Assembly (NCBI RefSeq): GCF_037646455.1
Contig: NZ_JBBIXN010000003.1
Coordinates: 534,689-598,688 of the forward strand
Direction: 5' to 3'
Length of the DNA stretch: 64,000 nucleotides
From: Draconibacterium mangrovi_A
GTDB taxonomy: Bacteria > Bacteroidota > Bacteroidia > Bacteroidales > Prolixibacteraceae
In this document: in pieces, positions 8,164 to 17,099 of the stretch
How the letters are laid out: every line of letters begins with the position of its first letter
How positions within the stretch are numbered: position 1 is the first letter of the stretch
The notes under the pieces: model-generated
The model's input: only the letters and a program-made list of their open reading frames with translations
Told to the model about the DNA's origin: nothing
Databases searched by the model: none
Translations under genes and position numbers: made by a program

Positions 8164-9438
8164 ATGCTCAACTTAAAGTTTATTCAGGACAATCCGGAGT
8201 TGGTGATCGAAAAGCTAAAACGTAAGAATTTCGATGCATCAGCCATTGTTTCCGAAATAATCGAATTATACCAACAAAAAAATATCCTGCAGGGGAAGGC
8301 TGATAAAGCAAAGGCTGAAATGAACCAGATTTCGAAAGAAATTGGACAGCTTTTTCGTGAAGGAAGAAAAGAGGAGGCCGATCTTGCCAAAGCACGCACA
8401 TCTGAACTAAAGGAGAACATCAAACAATTTGATGCTGATTTTGCGGCAATCGAAGAAAAGGTTTACGATTTGCAGGTACAACTTCCCAATTTACCACACG
8501 AGTCTGTTCCCCCGGGGAAAGGAGAGGAAGATAACGAAGTCATAAAATCGGCAGGCGAGATGCCGCTTATGAACGAAAAAGCCTTGCCGCATTGGGAACT
8601 GGCCGAAAAATACAAACTGATCGATTTTGAATTGGGGGTGAAACTTACCGGTGCAGGATTTCCCGTTTATCGTGGGAAAGGAGCACAGCTTCAACGTGCA
8701 CTGATCAACTTCTTTTTGGCCGAAGCATCGAAGGCAGGTTACGAAGAAATTCAACCTCCTTTGGCGGTTAACGAAGCATCGGGTTTTGGCACCGGACAAT
8801 TGCCCGACAAAGAAGGCATGATGTACCACATTACAGCTGAAAATCTGTACCTGATCCCAACAGCAGAAGTACCGGTAACCAACATTTACCGCGATGTGAT
8901 TCTGGATGCCAAAGATCTGCCTTATAAAAATACAGCCTACAGTGCCTGTTTCCGTCGCGAGGCCGGCTCGTATGGCAAAGATGTACGTGGATTGAACCGT
9001 CTGCACCAGTTTGATAAAGTAGAAGTTGTACAGATCGCACATCCGGATAAATCATACGAAGTGCTTGACGAGATGGTAGCTCATGTGGAAGGACTGGTTC
9101 AAAAACTCGGATTACCTTATCGCATTTTGCGTTTGTGTGGTGGCGACATTAGTTTTACTTCGGCACTGACTTACGATTTTGAAGTGTATTCAGCTGCACA
9201 GGAAAAGTGGCTCGAAGTAAGTTCGGTTTCGAATTTCGAAGCGTTCCAGGCTAACCGTTTGAAACTTCGTTTCCGGGAAGAAGGAGTGAAAAAACCACAA
9301 ATAGCACACACGCTTAACGGAAGCGCGCTGGCTTTACCGCGAATTGTTGCTGCCTTGCTCGAGAACAACCAGACGCCGGCGGGAATAAAAATTCCTGAGG
9401 TGTTGGTTCCATTTACCGGATTCGACATCATCAACTAA
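8164..9438 (+). CDS. serS: Seryl-tRNA synthetase
   Basis: This class II aminoacyl-tRNA synthetase charges tRNA-Ser with serine in the cytosol. The N-terminal ~110 residues form the charged helical coiled-coil arm that binds the long variable arm of tRNA-Ser. Motif 2 is seen in CFRREAGSYGKDVRGLNR with LHQFDKVE, and motif 3 in NGSALALPRIVAALLENNQ. The product is 424 aa, normal for the family. I chose the ATG at 8164 (MLNLKFIQDNPELV) over the in-frame GTG at 8128 because the family begins there and the likely transcription start lies after 8138. A strong terminator follows. Confidence 0.97.
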   Translation: MLNLKFIQDNPELVIEKLKRKNFDASAIVSEIIELYQQKNILQGKADKAKAEMNQISKEIGQLFREGRKEEADLAKARTSELKENIKQFDADFAAIEEKVYDLQVQLPNLPHESVPPGKGEEDNEVIKSAGEMPLMNEKALPHWELAEKYKLIDFELGVKLTGAGFPVYRGKGAQLQRALINFFLAEASKAGYEEIQPPLAVNEASGFGTGQLPDKEGMMYHITAENLYLIPTAEVPVTNIYRDVILDAKDLPYKNTAYSACFRREAGSYGKDVRGLNRLHQFDKVEVVQIAHPDKSYEVLDEMVAHVEGLVQKLGLPYRILRLCGGDISFTSALTYDFEVYSAAQEKWLEVSSVSNFEAFQANRLKLRFREEGVKKPQIAHTLNGSALALPRIVAALLENNQTPAGIKIPEVLVPFTGFDIIN

Positions 9439-9461
9439 TTGGATTTAAAAAGATATTTTCA

Positions 9462-9491
9462 GAAAGCTGTCAGATCATGACAGCTTTTTTT
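9462..9491 (+). terminator. Rho-independent terminator of serS
   Basis: AAGCTGTCA (9464-9472), loop GATCA and TGACAGCTT (9478-9486) form a perfect 9-bp stem followed by a T run. Confidence 0.9.
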
Positions 9492-9529
9492 GTATCTATA
9501 AATTCTGGTTATCGTAGCAAAAAGTAAGT

Positions 9530-10387
9530 ATGGATAAAGAACAAAAACATCGCCTGATTTCGGTTTTGGAAGGACACATGTTCCGGGTGGAAGATCTTTG
9601 CCGTTCGGAAGATGTATCGCCGGAAATCAAAGTGCATGAAATCCGTAAATCATTTAAACGAATAAATGCCTTGTTGCGGTATTTCCCCGATATATTGAAG
9701 GAAGAAGTTCAGGCTTTTCGTCATCCGATGAAGGACCTTGCCAGACTGCTTACAATGGCCCGTGAAACCACTGTTAATTTGCAGTTTTTTGAAACACTTT
9801 GTGCCGAAAATGTCGACCTTGCTTTGCCCGAAGCAGAGGAGCTAAAACAGCAACTGCTTGACGAAAACCAGCGTAGTTTGCTTGAAATCACGAAAGGCGA
9901 GTCGGTATTTGAGGCCATCAGAAAACAGATGCAAAGCGGGCAGCACGAATTTCTTGACAAATTGCCCGACTCGGATTTTAGTATTGATATTGCTGCTGAA
10001 CTCAGGCTTTCGTTTGAAAAGGCGCGAGAGCTGTTTACAGATTCATTGGAGGAATATCACCCGGAAGAGTACCACGAACTGCGCAAAAAGATGAAGGTCC
10101 TTTATTATCAGTTCGAATTTCTGCATCCCGGGCAGGTGGCGGTTCCGGGAACGCTTCTTGAAAATCTGCATGGCATTACCGATCAGTTGGGTGACGACCA
10201 CGATTGGTACATTTTTCTAAAGGAAATTGACGAGGACAAGTACAGCGTTTCTGAGTCGTATCGGCAATTACTCGACGCAACCATTCAGCGTTATCAGCGA
10301 TCCAACCTCGAACTGTTAAACCAAAGCCTTACAGATTTCTTTCGCCCCGGGAATAATGCATTTTTAAAGTCCCTGGAGGATGTGTAA
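9530..10387 (+). CDS. CHAD domain protein
   Basis: The 285-aa protein is all-helical with the CHAD (conserved histidine alpha-helical domain) pattern: VHEIRKSFKRINALLRYF near residues 37-54 and YHELRKKMKVLYYQFEFL near 180-197, plus LGDDHDWYIF near 222-231. CHAD domains bind polyphosphate through conserved His/Lys/Arg residues, so a polyphosphate-associated role is likely from family knowledge. No CYTH or other catalytic domain is attached. The gene stands alone after serS and converges on the DUF4838 gene with a 9-bp gap. Confidence 0.85.
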   Translation: MDKEQKHRLISVLEGHMFRVEDLCRSEDVSPEIKVHEIRKSFKRINALLRYFPDILKEEVQAFRHPMKDLARLLTMARETTVNLQFFETLCAENVDLALPEAEELKQQLLDENQRSLLEITKGESVFEAIRKQMQSGQHEFLDKLPDSDFSIDIAAELRLSFEKARELFTDSLEEYHPEEYHELRKKMKVLYYQFEFLHPGQVAVPGTLLENLHGITDQLGDDHDWYIFLKEIDEDKYSVSESYRQLLDATIQRYQRSNLELLNQSLTDFFRPGNNAFLKSLEDV

Positions 10388-10396
10388 CCAAACCTG

Positions 10397-12610
10397 TTAA
10401 TTCACGATCACTTCATCGGCAAAAATCCAAACCGGCAGTCCCGAGGCATTGTGCCATTCGGGTGCTTTCGATACATTTTTTGCCATAATTTTTATAAACC
10501 TGGCTTCAACAGCTTGGTGTTTTACTTCAAACAATTCAATGTCATTCTTTTTACTTTCGGGGCTGATCGGATATTGTGTGGCAACTGTCCCCAGTTTTTT
10601 GAAAGACTTGCCATCCGCCGAACACAGAAATGTGACTTCTTCCGGAAAGAAAACAATGTGATTGGTAACCTGCAAAAACGCGATGGAAATACGACTGAAC
10701 TCCTTTTGTTCATCCAGGTCGATAATTGCTTCCATGTCGTGCCCTTCGAAACCCAACCAGTTGGCAAAAAAGCTACTGCCGCCAAATGCACCGTCGGTAA
10801 GTACCTGCGGGTCTTCATTCGCATATTTTTTGGGAGCGGTTAGCAACCTTACTTTACTTCCACGTGCCAGGTTCGGTTGCGATGCCCGTGCCAGCACATT
10901 TTCGTAAGCGGCCAGGTATTCATCCACAGTATAACCCATTTCATTCATCAGGCTGATGCCGGAAGAATTGCATGTGTTTCTGAAGCGATTCAAAGTGTTC
11001 TGCACCTTGTTAGATATACTGTCTCCCTCCAGTAACTGAAATTCGGGCGACATTCCATTTCTGGCCATTTCAAGCATCGCGTAATCAGTACTTATTCTTG
11101 ATGCACGAACACGCTTTAACACCACCGGTTTAGCGGCCACCGCATTCTCCGCCTGATTAAAAAAGTCCATGTAGGTTTTTAGCAGTTCCGGACTCAAAAA
11201 CGAATGAAACGCCTGCGACGGATCGCCATACAAATACAGAAAATAATCAGGGTCGTTTTTCAGTTCATCGTGAATTTTGTCGATGTATTGTTTCACATAA
11301 ACTCCGGCTTCCTCGTAATATGCATCTACAAATTCGGTGATCAGGTCGTCGGTATTCAGGTCGGGATCCCACAGCAATTTTGCGGTTAGCCACGAGCGCA
11401 GTTCAAATAATTCGCTGGGATTATGACTGTGTTGCTCGAAAATCCATCGGGCATTGTTGGCTCTGAAAAAACGGATATTTGGTCCCAGCGTTTCAAGGTT
11501 TGGAAACGGTGCCAGAAAGTTGGTGAACTGTGTGGTGTAATCCCAGATGCGTATATTTTCGGTAAGTTTTTTCCAGCCCATCAGGTCTTCGGCAAAATCG
11601 CTGCATTTTTCTTCGATCGGTGCACTGCGGTCGCACTCAATCGAGCATAAAGTTATCATTACATTCTCCAAAGGTTTGGTTTTACAGGGCTTTCGAGTGT
11701 GCTGGTAGGCCAGCGTAGAAATGGTTTTACCGGGGAATTCTTTGGCAACTGCATTCACAAAACGTATCATCGAGCCGCTGGGCGAACCTTCCTCTTCATC
11801 AATTTTACTGCAGCTTTCACATTGGCAATACTGGGTGTTATCGTCCTGGCTCACCGAAATAACCTTCTGGTCGGGATATCTTTCAAACCAGGTTCGTACC
11901 GAATCAATCACAATATGAAGCACCTCTTCATTACTCAGGCAAAGTTGAGTGTGTCGGCGTTCCTGGTCTCTTAATGCATAATATTCAGGATGACTGTCAA
12001 AAAATTTTTCCTGCGGAACCAGCCGGTGAAACGTGTGAACTCGTGCGATGGGCACATAATCGGGAAATGCTTCATGGCTGACTTTTAGTTGATCTGCAAA
12101 ATCCGGGTTTTCGTAAAACAGGCGTGAGTGAACCGTGCGTGTAGTTATGTCGGGTGTATACCGGTAGTTTAGTGGCAGGTTGACCGACAGTTTATTCACT
12201 AAAGGTATTTTCTCAACTTCGGGTGAAAACCACCGGCAGCCGAGTTCTTTTTCCAGGAATTCGTACACGGCGTACAAAGTACTTTCCGCATTTCCACCTG
12301 AAATAATAATGTCCTTGCCATCCGCCGCATAAGAAACAGTATGTTCTGAGAGTAGCGTGGAATCTATCCGGACAATAATAGCCGGCTTGTCAGGATTCAC
12401 ATTATTTACAATGGGAAACGCTGCTCCACTAATTTCCTGAAGATAATACTGAAGTTCGTTGGCAGCTTTTAATATCTTGCCATCGGTATTTGTAGTTGTT
12501 GTTATTTCATAATCGCTGCTGCCATTGCGGGTGAGTACAAGCTCATCATTTTTTTTACACCCCGTTTGAACGAGGAAGAACAAAAGCAGGAAAGAAACAT
12601 AGTTTTTCAT
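10397..12610 (-). CDS. DUF4838 lipoprotein, putative glycoside-active protein
   Basis: A lipoprotein signal (hydrophobic segment ending QTGCKKND) places it at the membrane or cell surface. Residues ~30-135 resemble the alpha-glucuronidase-type N-terminal domain (ANELQYYLQEISGAAFPIV, ESTLYAVYEFLEKELGCRWF). The middle (~150-480) matches the DUF4838 barrel seen in carbohydrate-degradation clusters (SVSQDDNTQYCQCESC, WDYTTQFTNFLAPFPN). The C-terminal ~150 residues look like a discoidin/F5-8C-type beta-sandwich (DPQVLTDGAFGGSSFF, ARFIKIMAKNVSKAPEW). Enzymatic activity is inferred, not shown. No SusC/SusD pair is adjacent, so it is not in a visible polysaccharide locus. Confidence 0.8.
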   Translation of the reverse strand: MKNYVSFLLLFFLVQTGCKKNDELVLTRNGSSDYEITTTTNTDGKILKAANELQYYLQEISGAAFPIVNNVNPDKPAIIVRIDSTLLSEHTVSYAADGKDIIISGGNAESTLYAVYEFLEKELGCRWFSPEVEKIPLVNKLSVNLPLNYRYTPDITTRTVHSRLFYENPDFADQLKVSHEAFPDYVPIARVHTFHRLVPQEKFFDSHPEYYALRDQERRHTQLCLSNEEVLHIVIDSVRTWFERYPDQKVISVSQDDNTQYCQCESCSKIDEEEGSPSGSMIRFVNAVAKEFPGKTISTLAYQHTRKPCKTKPLENVMITLCSIECDRSAPIEEKCSDFAEDLMGWKKLTENIRIWDYTTQFTNFLAPFPNLETLGPNIRFFRANNARWIFEQHSHNPSELFELRSWLTAKLLWDPDLNTDDLITEFVDAYYEEAGVYVKQYIDKIHDELKNDPDYFLYLYGDPSQAFHSFLSPELLKTYMDFFNQAENAVAAKPVVLKRVRASRISTDYAMLEMARNGMSPEFQLLEGDSISNKVQNTLNRFRNTCNSSGISLMNEMGYTVDEYLAAYENVLARASQPNLARGSKVRLLTAPKKYANEDPQVLTDGAFGGSSFFANWLGFEGHDMEAIIDLDEQKEFSRISIAFLQVTNHIVFFPEEVTFLCSADGKSFKKLGTVATQYPISPESKKNDIELFEVKHQAVEARFIKIMAKNVSKAPEWHNASGLPVWIFADEVIVN

Positions 12611-12658
12611 AAGCTTAGGTTTTGCAGGCAGTCTTTTCTATTATCTGCCTTTTTTGCC

Positions 12659-13159
12659 TCAGGATTCCTCCGGAACATCAACTTTACGTATAATCGATTT
12701 GTCTTTACAGTTTTCCAGAAGTGTCAGACTGGTCATGCGTAGAAGCGGATGTTTAAAGACGGGGGCAATTTCGGCCAGTGGCACCAGCACAAATTTACGT
12801 TCATGAATGCGCGGATGCGGAATGATCAGATTCTTACTTTCATAAAAATCCTCGTCGAAATATAAAATGTCCACATCCATTTCGCGATCGGTATAGCGTT
12901 CTATACTTGATTTTCGGGTAAACGAATCTTCAATTTCTTTAATGCGCCACAATAATTCCTCAGCTTCCAACTGCGTATCAATGCAAATTACACGGTTCCA
13001 GAATAAATTTTCGGAATGAAAACCCCAGGGCGGCGTCTCGTAAATTGAAGATTTTTTGGAGATCTTTCCCAACTTCTTTTCAATCAGTTGATCTGCCAGC
13101 ATGAAATTATGGTGTTTGTCACCAATATTTCCGCCAATTCCAAGAAAAACCTTGTGCAT
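12659..13159 (-). CDS. folK: 2-amino-4-hydroxy-6-hydroxymethyldihydropteridine diphosphokinase
   Basis: HPPK transfers pyrophosphate from ATP to 6-hydroxymethyl-7,8-dihydropterin in folate synthesis. Recognisable elements are the N-terminal VFLGIGGNIGDKHHN, YETPPWGF, the core DREMDVDILYFDEDF metal-binding segment, and IPHPRIHERKFVLVPLAEIAP. Length (166 aa) is standard. It is divergent from sppA with a 164-bp gap and stands apart from other folate genes. Confidence 0.96.
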   Translation of the reverse strand: MHKVFLGIGGNIGDKHHNFMLADQLIEKKLGKISKKSSIYETPPWGFHSENLFWNRVICIDTQLEAEELLWRIKEIEDSFTRKSSIERYTDREMDVDILYFDEDFYESKNLIIPHPRIHERKFVLVPLAEIAPVFKHPLLRMTSLTLLENCKDKSIIRKVDVPEES

Positions 13160-13323
13160 AATTTTATATTTGTAATAAACTGTTTAAAAGCCCTACGAAT
13201 TCATCTAAAGAAATCGTTTTAGCAAAAATAGAAAACTTAAACGGCAAATGTTCTGATTTTTGCATGGCTTGAGTGAACAAGAACAAATTAATTGAAGAGA
13301 TAAAATAAAAACAACAATACAAA

Positions 13324-15108
13324 ATGAAGGAATTTTTTAAGTACGTACTGGCTACCGTTGTGGGGATCATTGCGGTGTCTATCGTTGGAACTTTAATCAT
13401 GTTTATGGTAATTGGAGCCATTGTGGCTTCTACCGAAAAGGAAGTAGTGGTTGAGAATAACTCCATGTTGCTCATTGACCTCAATCGATCACTGGTCGAC
13501 CGGTCGAAGAGCGATCCTTTTGAAGATCTGGAATTACCTTCCATGTTTGCGAGCGTGAAAACAATTGGTCTCGATAATATTTTAACTTCTCTTGAAAAAG
13601 CCGTTTACGACGACCGCATTAAAGGTGTTTATCTCGATCTTTCAAGCATCAGTGGTGGAATGGCTTCGGTAGAAGAGATCAGAAATGCACTGATAGCTTT
13701 TAAAGACAGTTGCGACAAACCGGTTTATGCCTGTGCCGATAAAATGATGCTGGGGCAAAAAGCCTATTATCTGGCTACAGTTGCCGACAAAATTGTGGTC
13801 CATCCAGAGGTTGCGATCGATTTTCGTGGATTGGGTGGCGAAATGATGTTCTACAAAAATGCACTGAAGAAAATTGGTGTTGAAGTGGAGGTTGTGCGGC
13901 ATGGTAAATTCAAAGCTGCTGTTGAACCGTTTCTGTTGGATAAAATGAGTGAGGAAAACCGAGAGCAAACCATGAGTTACCTGAATAACTTATGGAACCA
14001 AATGTTAAAAGGAATTTCTGAAGAGCGGGGACTTTCAGTAGAAGAACTAAACCAAATTGCTGATGAAGTTCAAACTTTTAAAATGGCAGAGACTGCTGTT
14101 GAAAACGGCTTGATTGATGCGATAGAATACAAAGATCAGGTTCTTGACGACCTGCGTGAGATTACAGGAATAGAAGGAACCGAAGGAATTCCAATGATCG
14201 GGGTGAAAGATTATGCCAACGCTCCTGTAAAAGGCAAGACTAAAAAATACAGTCGTAATAAAATTGCAGTGATCTATGCCACCGGAGAGATCGGATTCTC
14301 AATAACAGGAGATGAGGTAATTGAAGGTGATAAACTGGGACGAGAAATTCGTAAAGTGCGTCAGGATAGTTCATACAAGGCTATTGTCCTTCGGGTAAAT
14401 TCGCCTGGCGGGCTGGCTTTCGATTCTGAAACCATTTGGCGCGAAGTAAAATTGGCTGCCCAAACTAAAACTTTGGTGGTGTCGTTTGGCGATTATGCTG
14501 CTTCCGGAGGATATTATCTTTCCTGTCCGGCTGATAAAATTGTAGCCAGTCCGAATACCATCACCGGTTCGATTGGTGTTTTTGGGTTGGTTCCAAATGC
14601 CGGAGAATTGATTCATGATAAACTCGGCATTTCTACCGATGAAGTAAAAACGAATAAAAATACGGTTATTCCAACATTAACACGTCCAATGAACAGTTTT
14701 GAAAAGGAAATGAGGCAAAAGAGTGTCGAAAATGCTTACGATACCTTTATCTCGCATGTTGCCGAAGGTCGCGGAATGACAAAAGAAGCTGTTGACGAGA
14801 TCGGGCAGGGTCGTGTTTGGACCGCTGAGCAGGCCAAAGAAATTGGTTTGGTTGACGAATTTGGCGGATTGCAAGATGCCATTGCTTTGGCTGCCGAAAT
14901 GGAAGGACTGGAAAATTACCGCACAGTATCCTTACCAACTCTACCCAATCCATTCGAAGAGATTTTTAAAATGGGAGGTGACAATGTACGTGCACGTATT
15001 CTGATAAACGAACTCGGCGAGAAGTACCGTTATTACGAGTATTTTAAAAAGATAAGCAGCATGAACGGAATTTATGCCCGCCTGCCTTACGATATTTATG
15101 TGAACTAA
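13324..15108 (+). CDS. sppA: Signal peptide peptidase SppA, 67-kDa type
   Basis: This membrane-anchored serine protease degrades cleaved signal peptides. An N-terminal transmembrane helix (residues ~7-33) is followed by two tandem S49 domains as in the long form. The general-base Lys is in VVRHGKFKAAVEPF in the first domain, and the nucleophilic Ser is in GDYAASGGYYLSCPADKI in the second, followed by TITGSIGVFG. Length (594 aa) fits the family. The ATG at 13324 gives the expected short cytoplasmic start before the membrane helix. A terminator follows 20 bp after the stop. Confidence 0.96.
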   Translation: MKEFFKYVLATVVGIIAVSIVGTLIMFMVIGAIVASTEKEVVVENNSMLLIDLNRSLVDRSKSDPFEDLELPSMFASVKTIGLDNILTSLEKAVYDDRIKGVYLDLSSISGGMASVEEIRNALIAFKDSCDKPVYACADKMMLGQKAYYLATVADKIVVHPEVAIDFRGLGGEMMFYKNALKKIGVEVEVVRHGKFKAAVEPFLLDKMSEENREQTMSYLNNLWNQMLKGISEERGLSVEELNQIADEVQTFKMAETAVENGLIDAIEYKDQVLDDLREITGIEGTEGIPMIGVKDYANAPVKGKTKKYSRNKIAVIYATGEIGFSITGDEVIEGDKLGREIRKVRQDSSYKAIVLRVNSPGGLAFDSETIWREVKLAAQTKTLVVSFGDYAASGGYYLSCPADKIVASPNTITGSIGVFGLVPNAGELIHDKLGISTDEVKTNKNTVIPTLTRPMNSFEKEMRQKSVENAYDTFISHVAEGRGMTKEAVDEIGQGRVWTAEQAKEIGLVDEFGGLQDAIALAAEMEGLENYRTVSLPTLPNPFEEIFKMGGDNVRARILINELGEKYRYYEYFKKISSMNGIYARLPYDIYVN

Positions 15109-15128
15109 TTTGTTCTCACCATAAGAAG

Positions 15129-15161
15129 AAGGATGTAACAGCAATTGTTGCATCCTTTTTT
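15129..15161 (+). terminator. Rho-independent terminator of sppA
   Basis: AAGGATGTAACA pairs with TGTTGCATCCTT (12 bp, one G-U) around loop GCAAT and is followed by a T run. Confidence 0.88.
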
Positions 15162-15192
15162 ATTAATTTAGCTTTTTATAGAAATCCGTTTC

Positions 15193-16293
15193 ATGCTCAA
15201 GATCTTACTTTATCCTCTTTCCTGGTTGTACGGTATCGGTGTATTGCTCCGGAACCGTGCCTATGATCTTAACATTTTAAAATCGCACGAATTCGATGTT
15301 CCGGTTATTTCTATCGGGAATATTACAGTCGGTGGTACAGGTAAAACGCCACATGTCGAGTACCTGGTCAGCCTGCTGAAAGATAAATACAACGTGGCGA
15401 CCTTGAGCCGCGGATACAAGCGTAAAACAAAAGGTTTTCGTTTGGTAGAAACGACATCAACAGCCATAGAAACCGGGGACGAACCTTTACAGATCAAGAC
15501 CAAATTTCCGGAGGTTACCGTGTCGGTTTGCGAAAACCGGGTGAAGGGTGTTGAACAATTGATTTCCAACGATACATCTTTGCCCGATGTCATACTTCTC
15601 GACGATGCCTTCCAGCACCGTCGCATTTCACCGGGGATTAATATTCTGCTGATCGATTACAACCGTCAGATCAAAAACGATCACCTTTTACCATACGGCC
15701 GGCTGCGCGAAGGAAGATACCAGGCGCGTCGGGCCAACATTATTATTTTTACCAAATGCCCCGATGAGGTTACACCCATCATGCGTCGCATTTTACAAAA
15801 CGATATTAATTTGCTGCCCTACCAAAAGCTATATTTTACCAAGCTTGAATATGCAAAACTGGTGCCGGTATTTGGTGGAAAACGTTTGGGGAAACCATTT
15901 TACGAGGATAAAAAATACAGCATTTTGCTGCTTACAGGAATTGCATCGCCAAAGTTGATGAGCAACTACCTGAAACAGTTTTCCGACCAGATCGAAACAA
16001 TTACATTTCCCGATCATCACGATTATTCAGCCGTCGATCTTCAGACAATCGAAAATCGTTTTGAAGCGATTCCGGCTGGAAAAAAGATCATCGTTACAAC
16101 CGAAAAGGATGTGATGCGTTTAAAGAACATGGAATTGAGTGAAAATCTGAAGACACAGCTCTATTACCTGCCGGTTAAGGTGCAATTCCTGGAGGAAGAA
16201 AAGAAGTCGTTTAACAAGAAAATATTGAATTATGTTGGAGAAAATAAAAGCAACCGCGAACTACATAAAAGAAAGAATTCAGGCAAGTCCTGA
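15193..16293 (+). CDS. lpxK: Tetraacyldisaccharide 4'-kinase
   Basis: LpxK phosphorylates the 4' position of the lipid A disaccharide at the inner membrane. The N-terminus is hydrophobic (LKILLYPLSWLYGIGVLL), and the Walker A-like loop is visible in GNITVGGTGKTPHVEYL near residues 43-59, followed by the family segments LSRGYKRKTKGF, GDEPLQ and LDDAFQHRRI. Length 366 aa is normal. Its last 62 bp overlap the start of the purine nucleoside phosphorylase gene in another frame, which indicates translational coupling. Confidence 0.95.
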   Translation: MLKILLYPLSWLYGIGVLLRNRAYDLNILKSHEFDVPVISIGNITVGGTGKTPHVEYLVSLLKDKYNVATLSRGYKRKTKGFRLVETTSTAIETGDEPLQIKTKFPEVTVSVCENRVKGVEQLISNDTSLPDVILLDDAFQHRRISPGINILLIDYNRQIKNDHLLPYGRLREGRYQARRANIIIFTKCPDEVTPIMRRILQNDINLLPYQKLYFTKLEYAKLVPVFGGKRLGKPFYEDKKYSILLLTGIASPKLMSNYLKQFSDQIETITFPDHHDYSAVDLQTIENRFEAIPAGKKIIVTTEKDVMRLKNMELSENLKTQLYYLPVKVQFLEEEKKSFNKKILNYVGENKSNRELHKRKNSGKS

Positions 16294-17044
16294 AGTAGGA
16301 ATAGTACTGGGAACCGGACTTGGTGGACTCGTCAAAGAGATCGAGATCATCGATTCAATTCCATACACCGAAATTCCCGACTTCCCGGTGTCCACGGTAG
16401 ATGGCCATGCCGGACGCCTGATCTACGGTAAACTGGGCGAACGCGAGGTGCTGGCCATGCAGGGCCGCTTTCATTATTACGAAGGCTACAACATGAAAGA
16501 AGTAACGTTCCCGGTTCGGGTAATGAAATATGTGGGTGTTTCGCATTTGTTTGTTTCCAATGCCAGTGGCGGACTTAATCCCGACTGGAAAGTGGGTGAG
16601 ATTGTGGTGATCAACGACCACATCAATTTTTTCCCCGAACATCCCTTGCGTGGTAATAACAACAACGAGCTGGGACCACGTTTCCCCGACATGAGCAAGT
16701 GCTACGATAAACGGCTGCGAAATAAAGCCAAGCTTATAGCACTCGAGCATAATATAGATGTGAAGGAAGGGATTTATGTGGGTGTTTCGGGACCGACTTT
16801 TGAAACTCCGGCCGAGTACAAAATGTTCCGTATTCTGGGTGGCGACGTAGTTGGAATGTCAACTGTTCCGGAAGTGATTGTGGCCGTGCATATGGACATG
16901 AAAGTATTTGGAATTTCGATTGTAACCGATAGCGGCGTACCGGGCGAAATTGTTGAGATCTCGCACGAAGAAGTGCAGGAAGTGGCCATGAAGGCTGAGC
17001 CCAAAATGACGCTGATCATGAAAGAGCTGATCCGAAGCATTTGA
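16232..17044 (+). CDS. Purine nucleoside phosphorylase, trimeric family
   Basis: The enzyme splits purine nucleosides with phosphate for salvage. Family features include GIVLGTGLGGL near residues 23-33, GHAGRLIYGKL, MQGRFHYYEGY, SNASGGLNPDWKVGEIVVINDHINF, and the C-terminal MSTVPEVIVAVHMDMKV with VTDSG. These place it in the inosine/guanosine phosphorylase (PunA-like) trimer group rather than hexameric DeoD. Length 270 aa is typical. The ATG lies inside the 3' end of lpxK; this start is chosen because the conserved core begins about 20 residues later. Confidence 0.94.
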   Translation: MLEKIKATANYIKERIQASPEVGIVLGTGLGGLVKEIEIIDSIPYTEIPDFPVSTVDGHAGRLIYGKLGEREVLAMQGRFHYYEGYNMKEVTFPVRVMKYVGVSHLFVSNASGGLNPDWKVGEIVVINDHINFFPEHPLRGNNNNELGPRFPDMSKCYDKRLRNKAKLIALEHNIDVKEGIYVGVSGPTFETPAEYKMFRILGGDVVGMSTVPEVIVAVHMDMKVFGISIVTDSGVPGEIVEISHEEVQEVAMKAEPKMTLIMKELIRSI

Positions 17045-17099
17045 GTGTTGACACGTTGAATAAACAGAAAATCTGGTAATTTACAAGTCAATTTTAATT

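Noticed and set aside
8491..9042. 183-aa frame opposite serS
   Set aside because: Reverse-strand shadow of a well-conserved synthetase gene.
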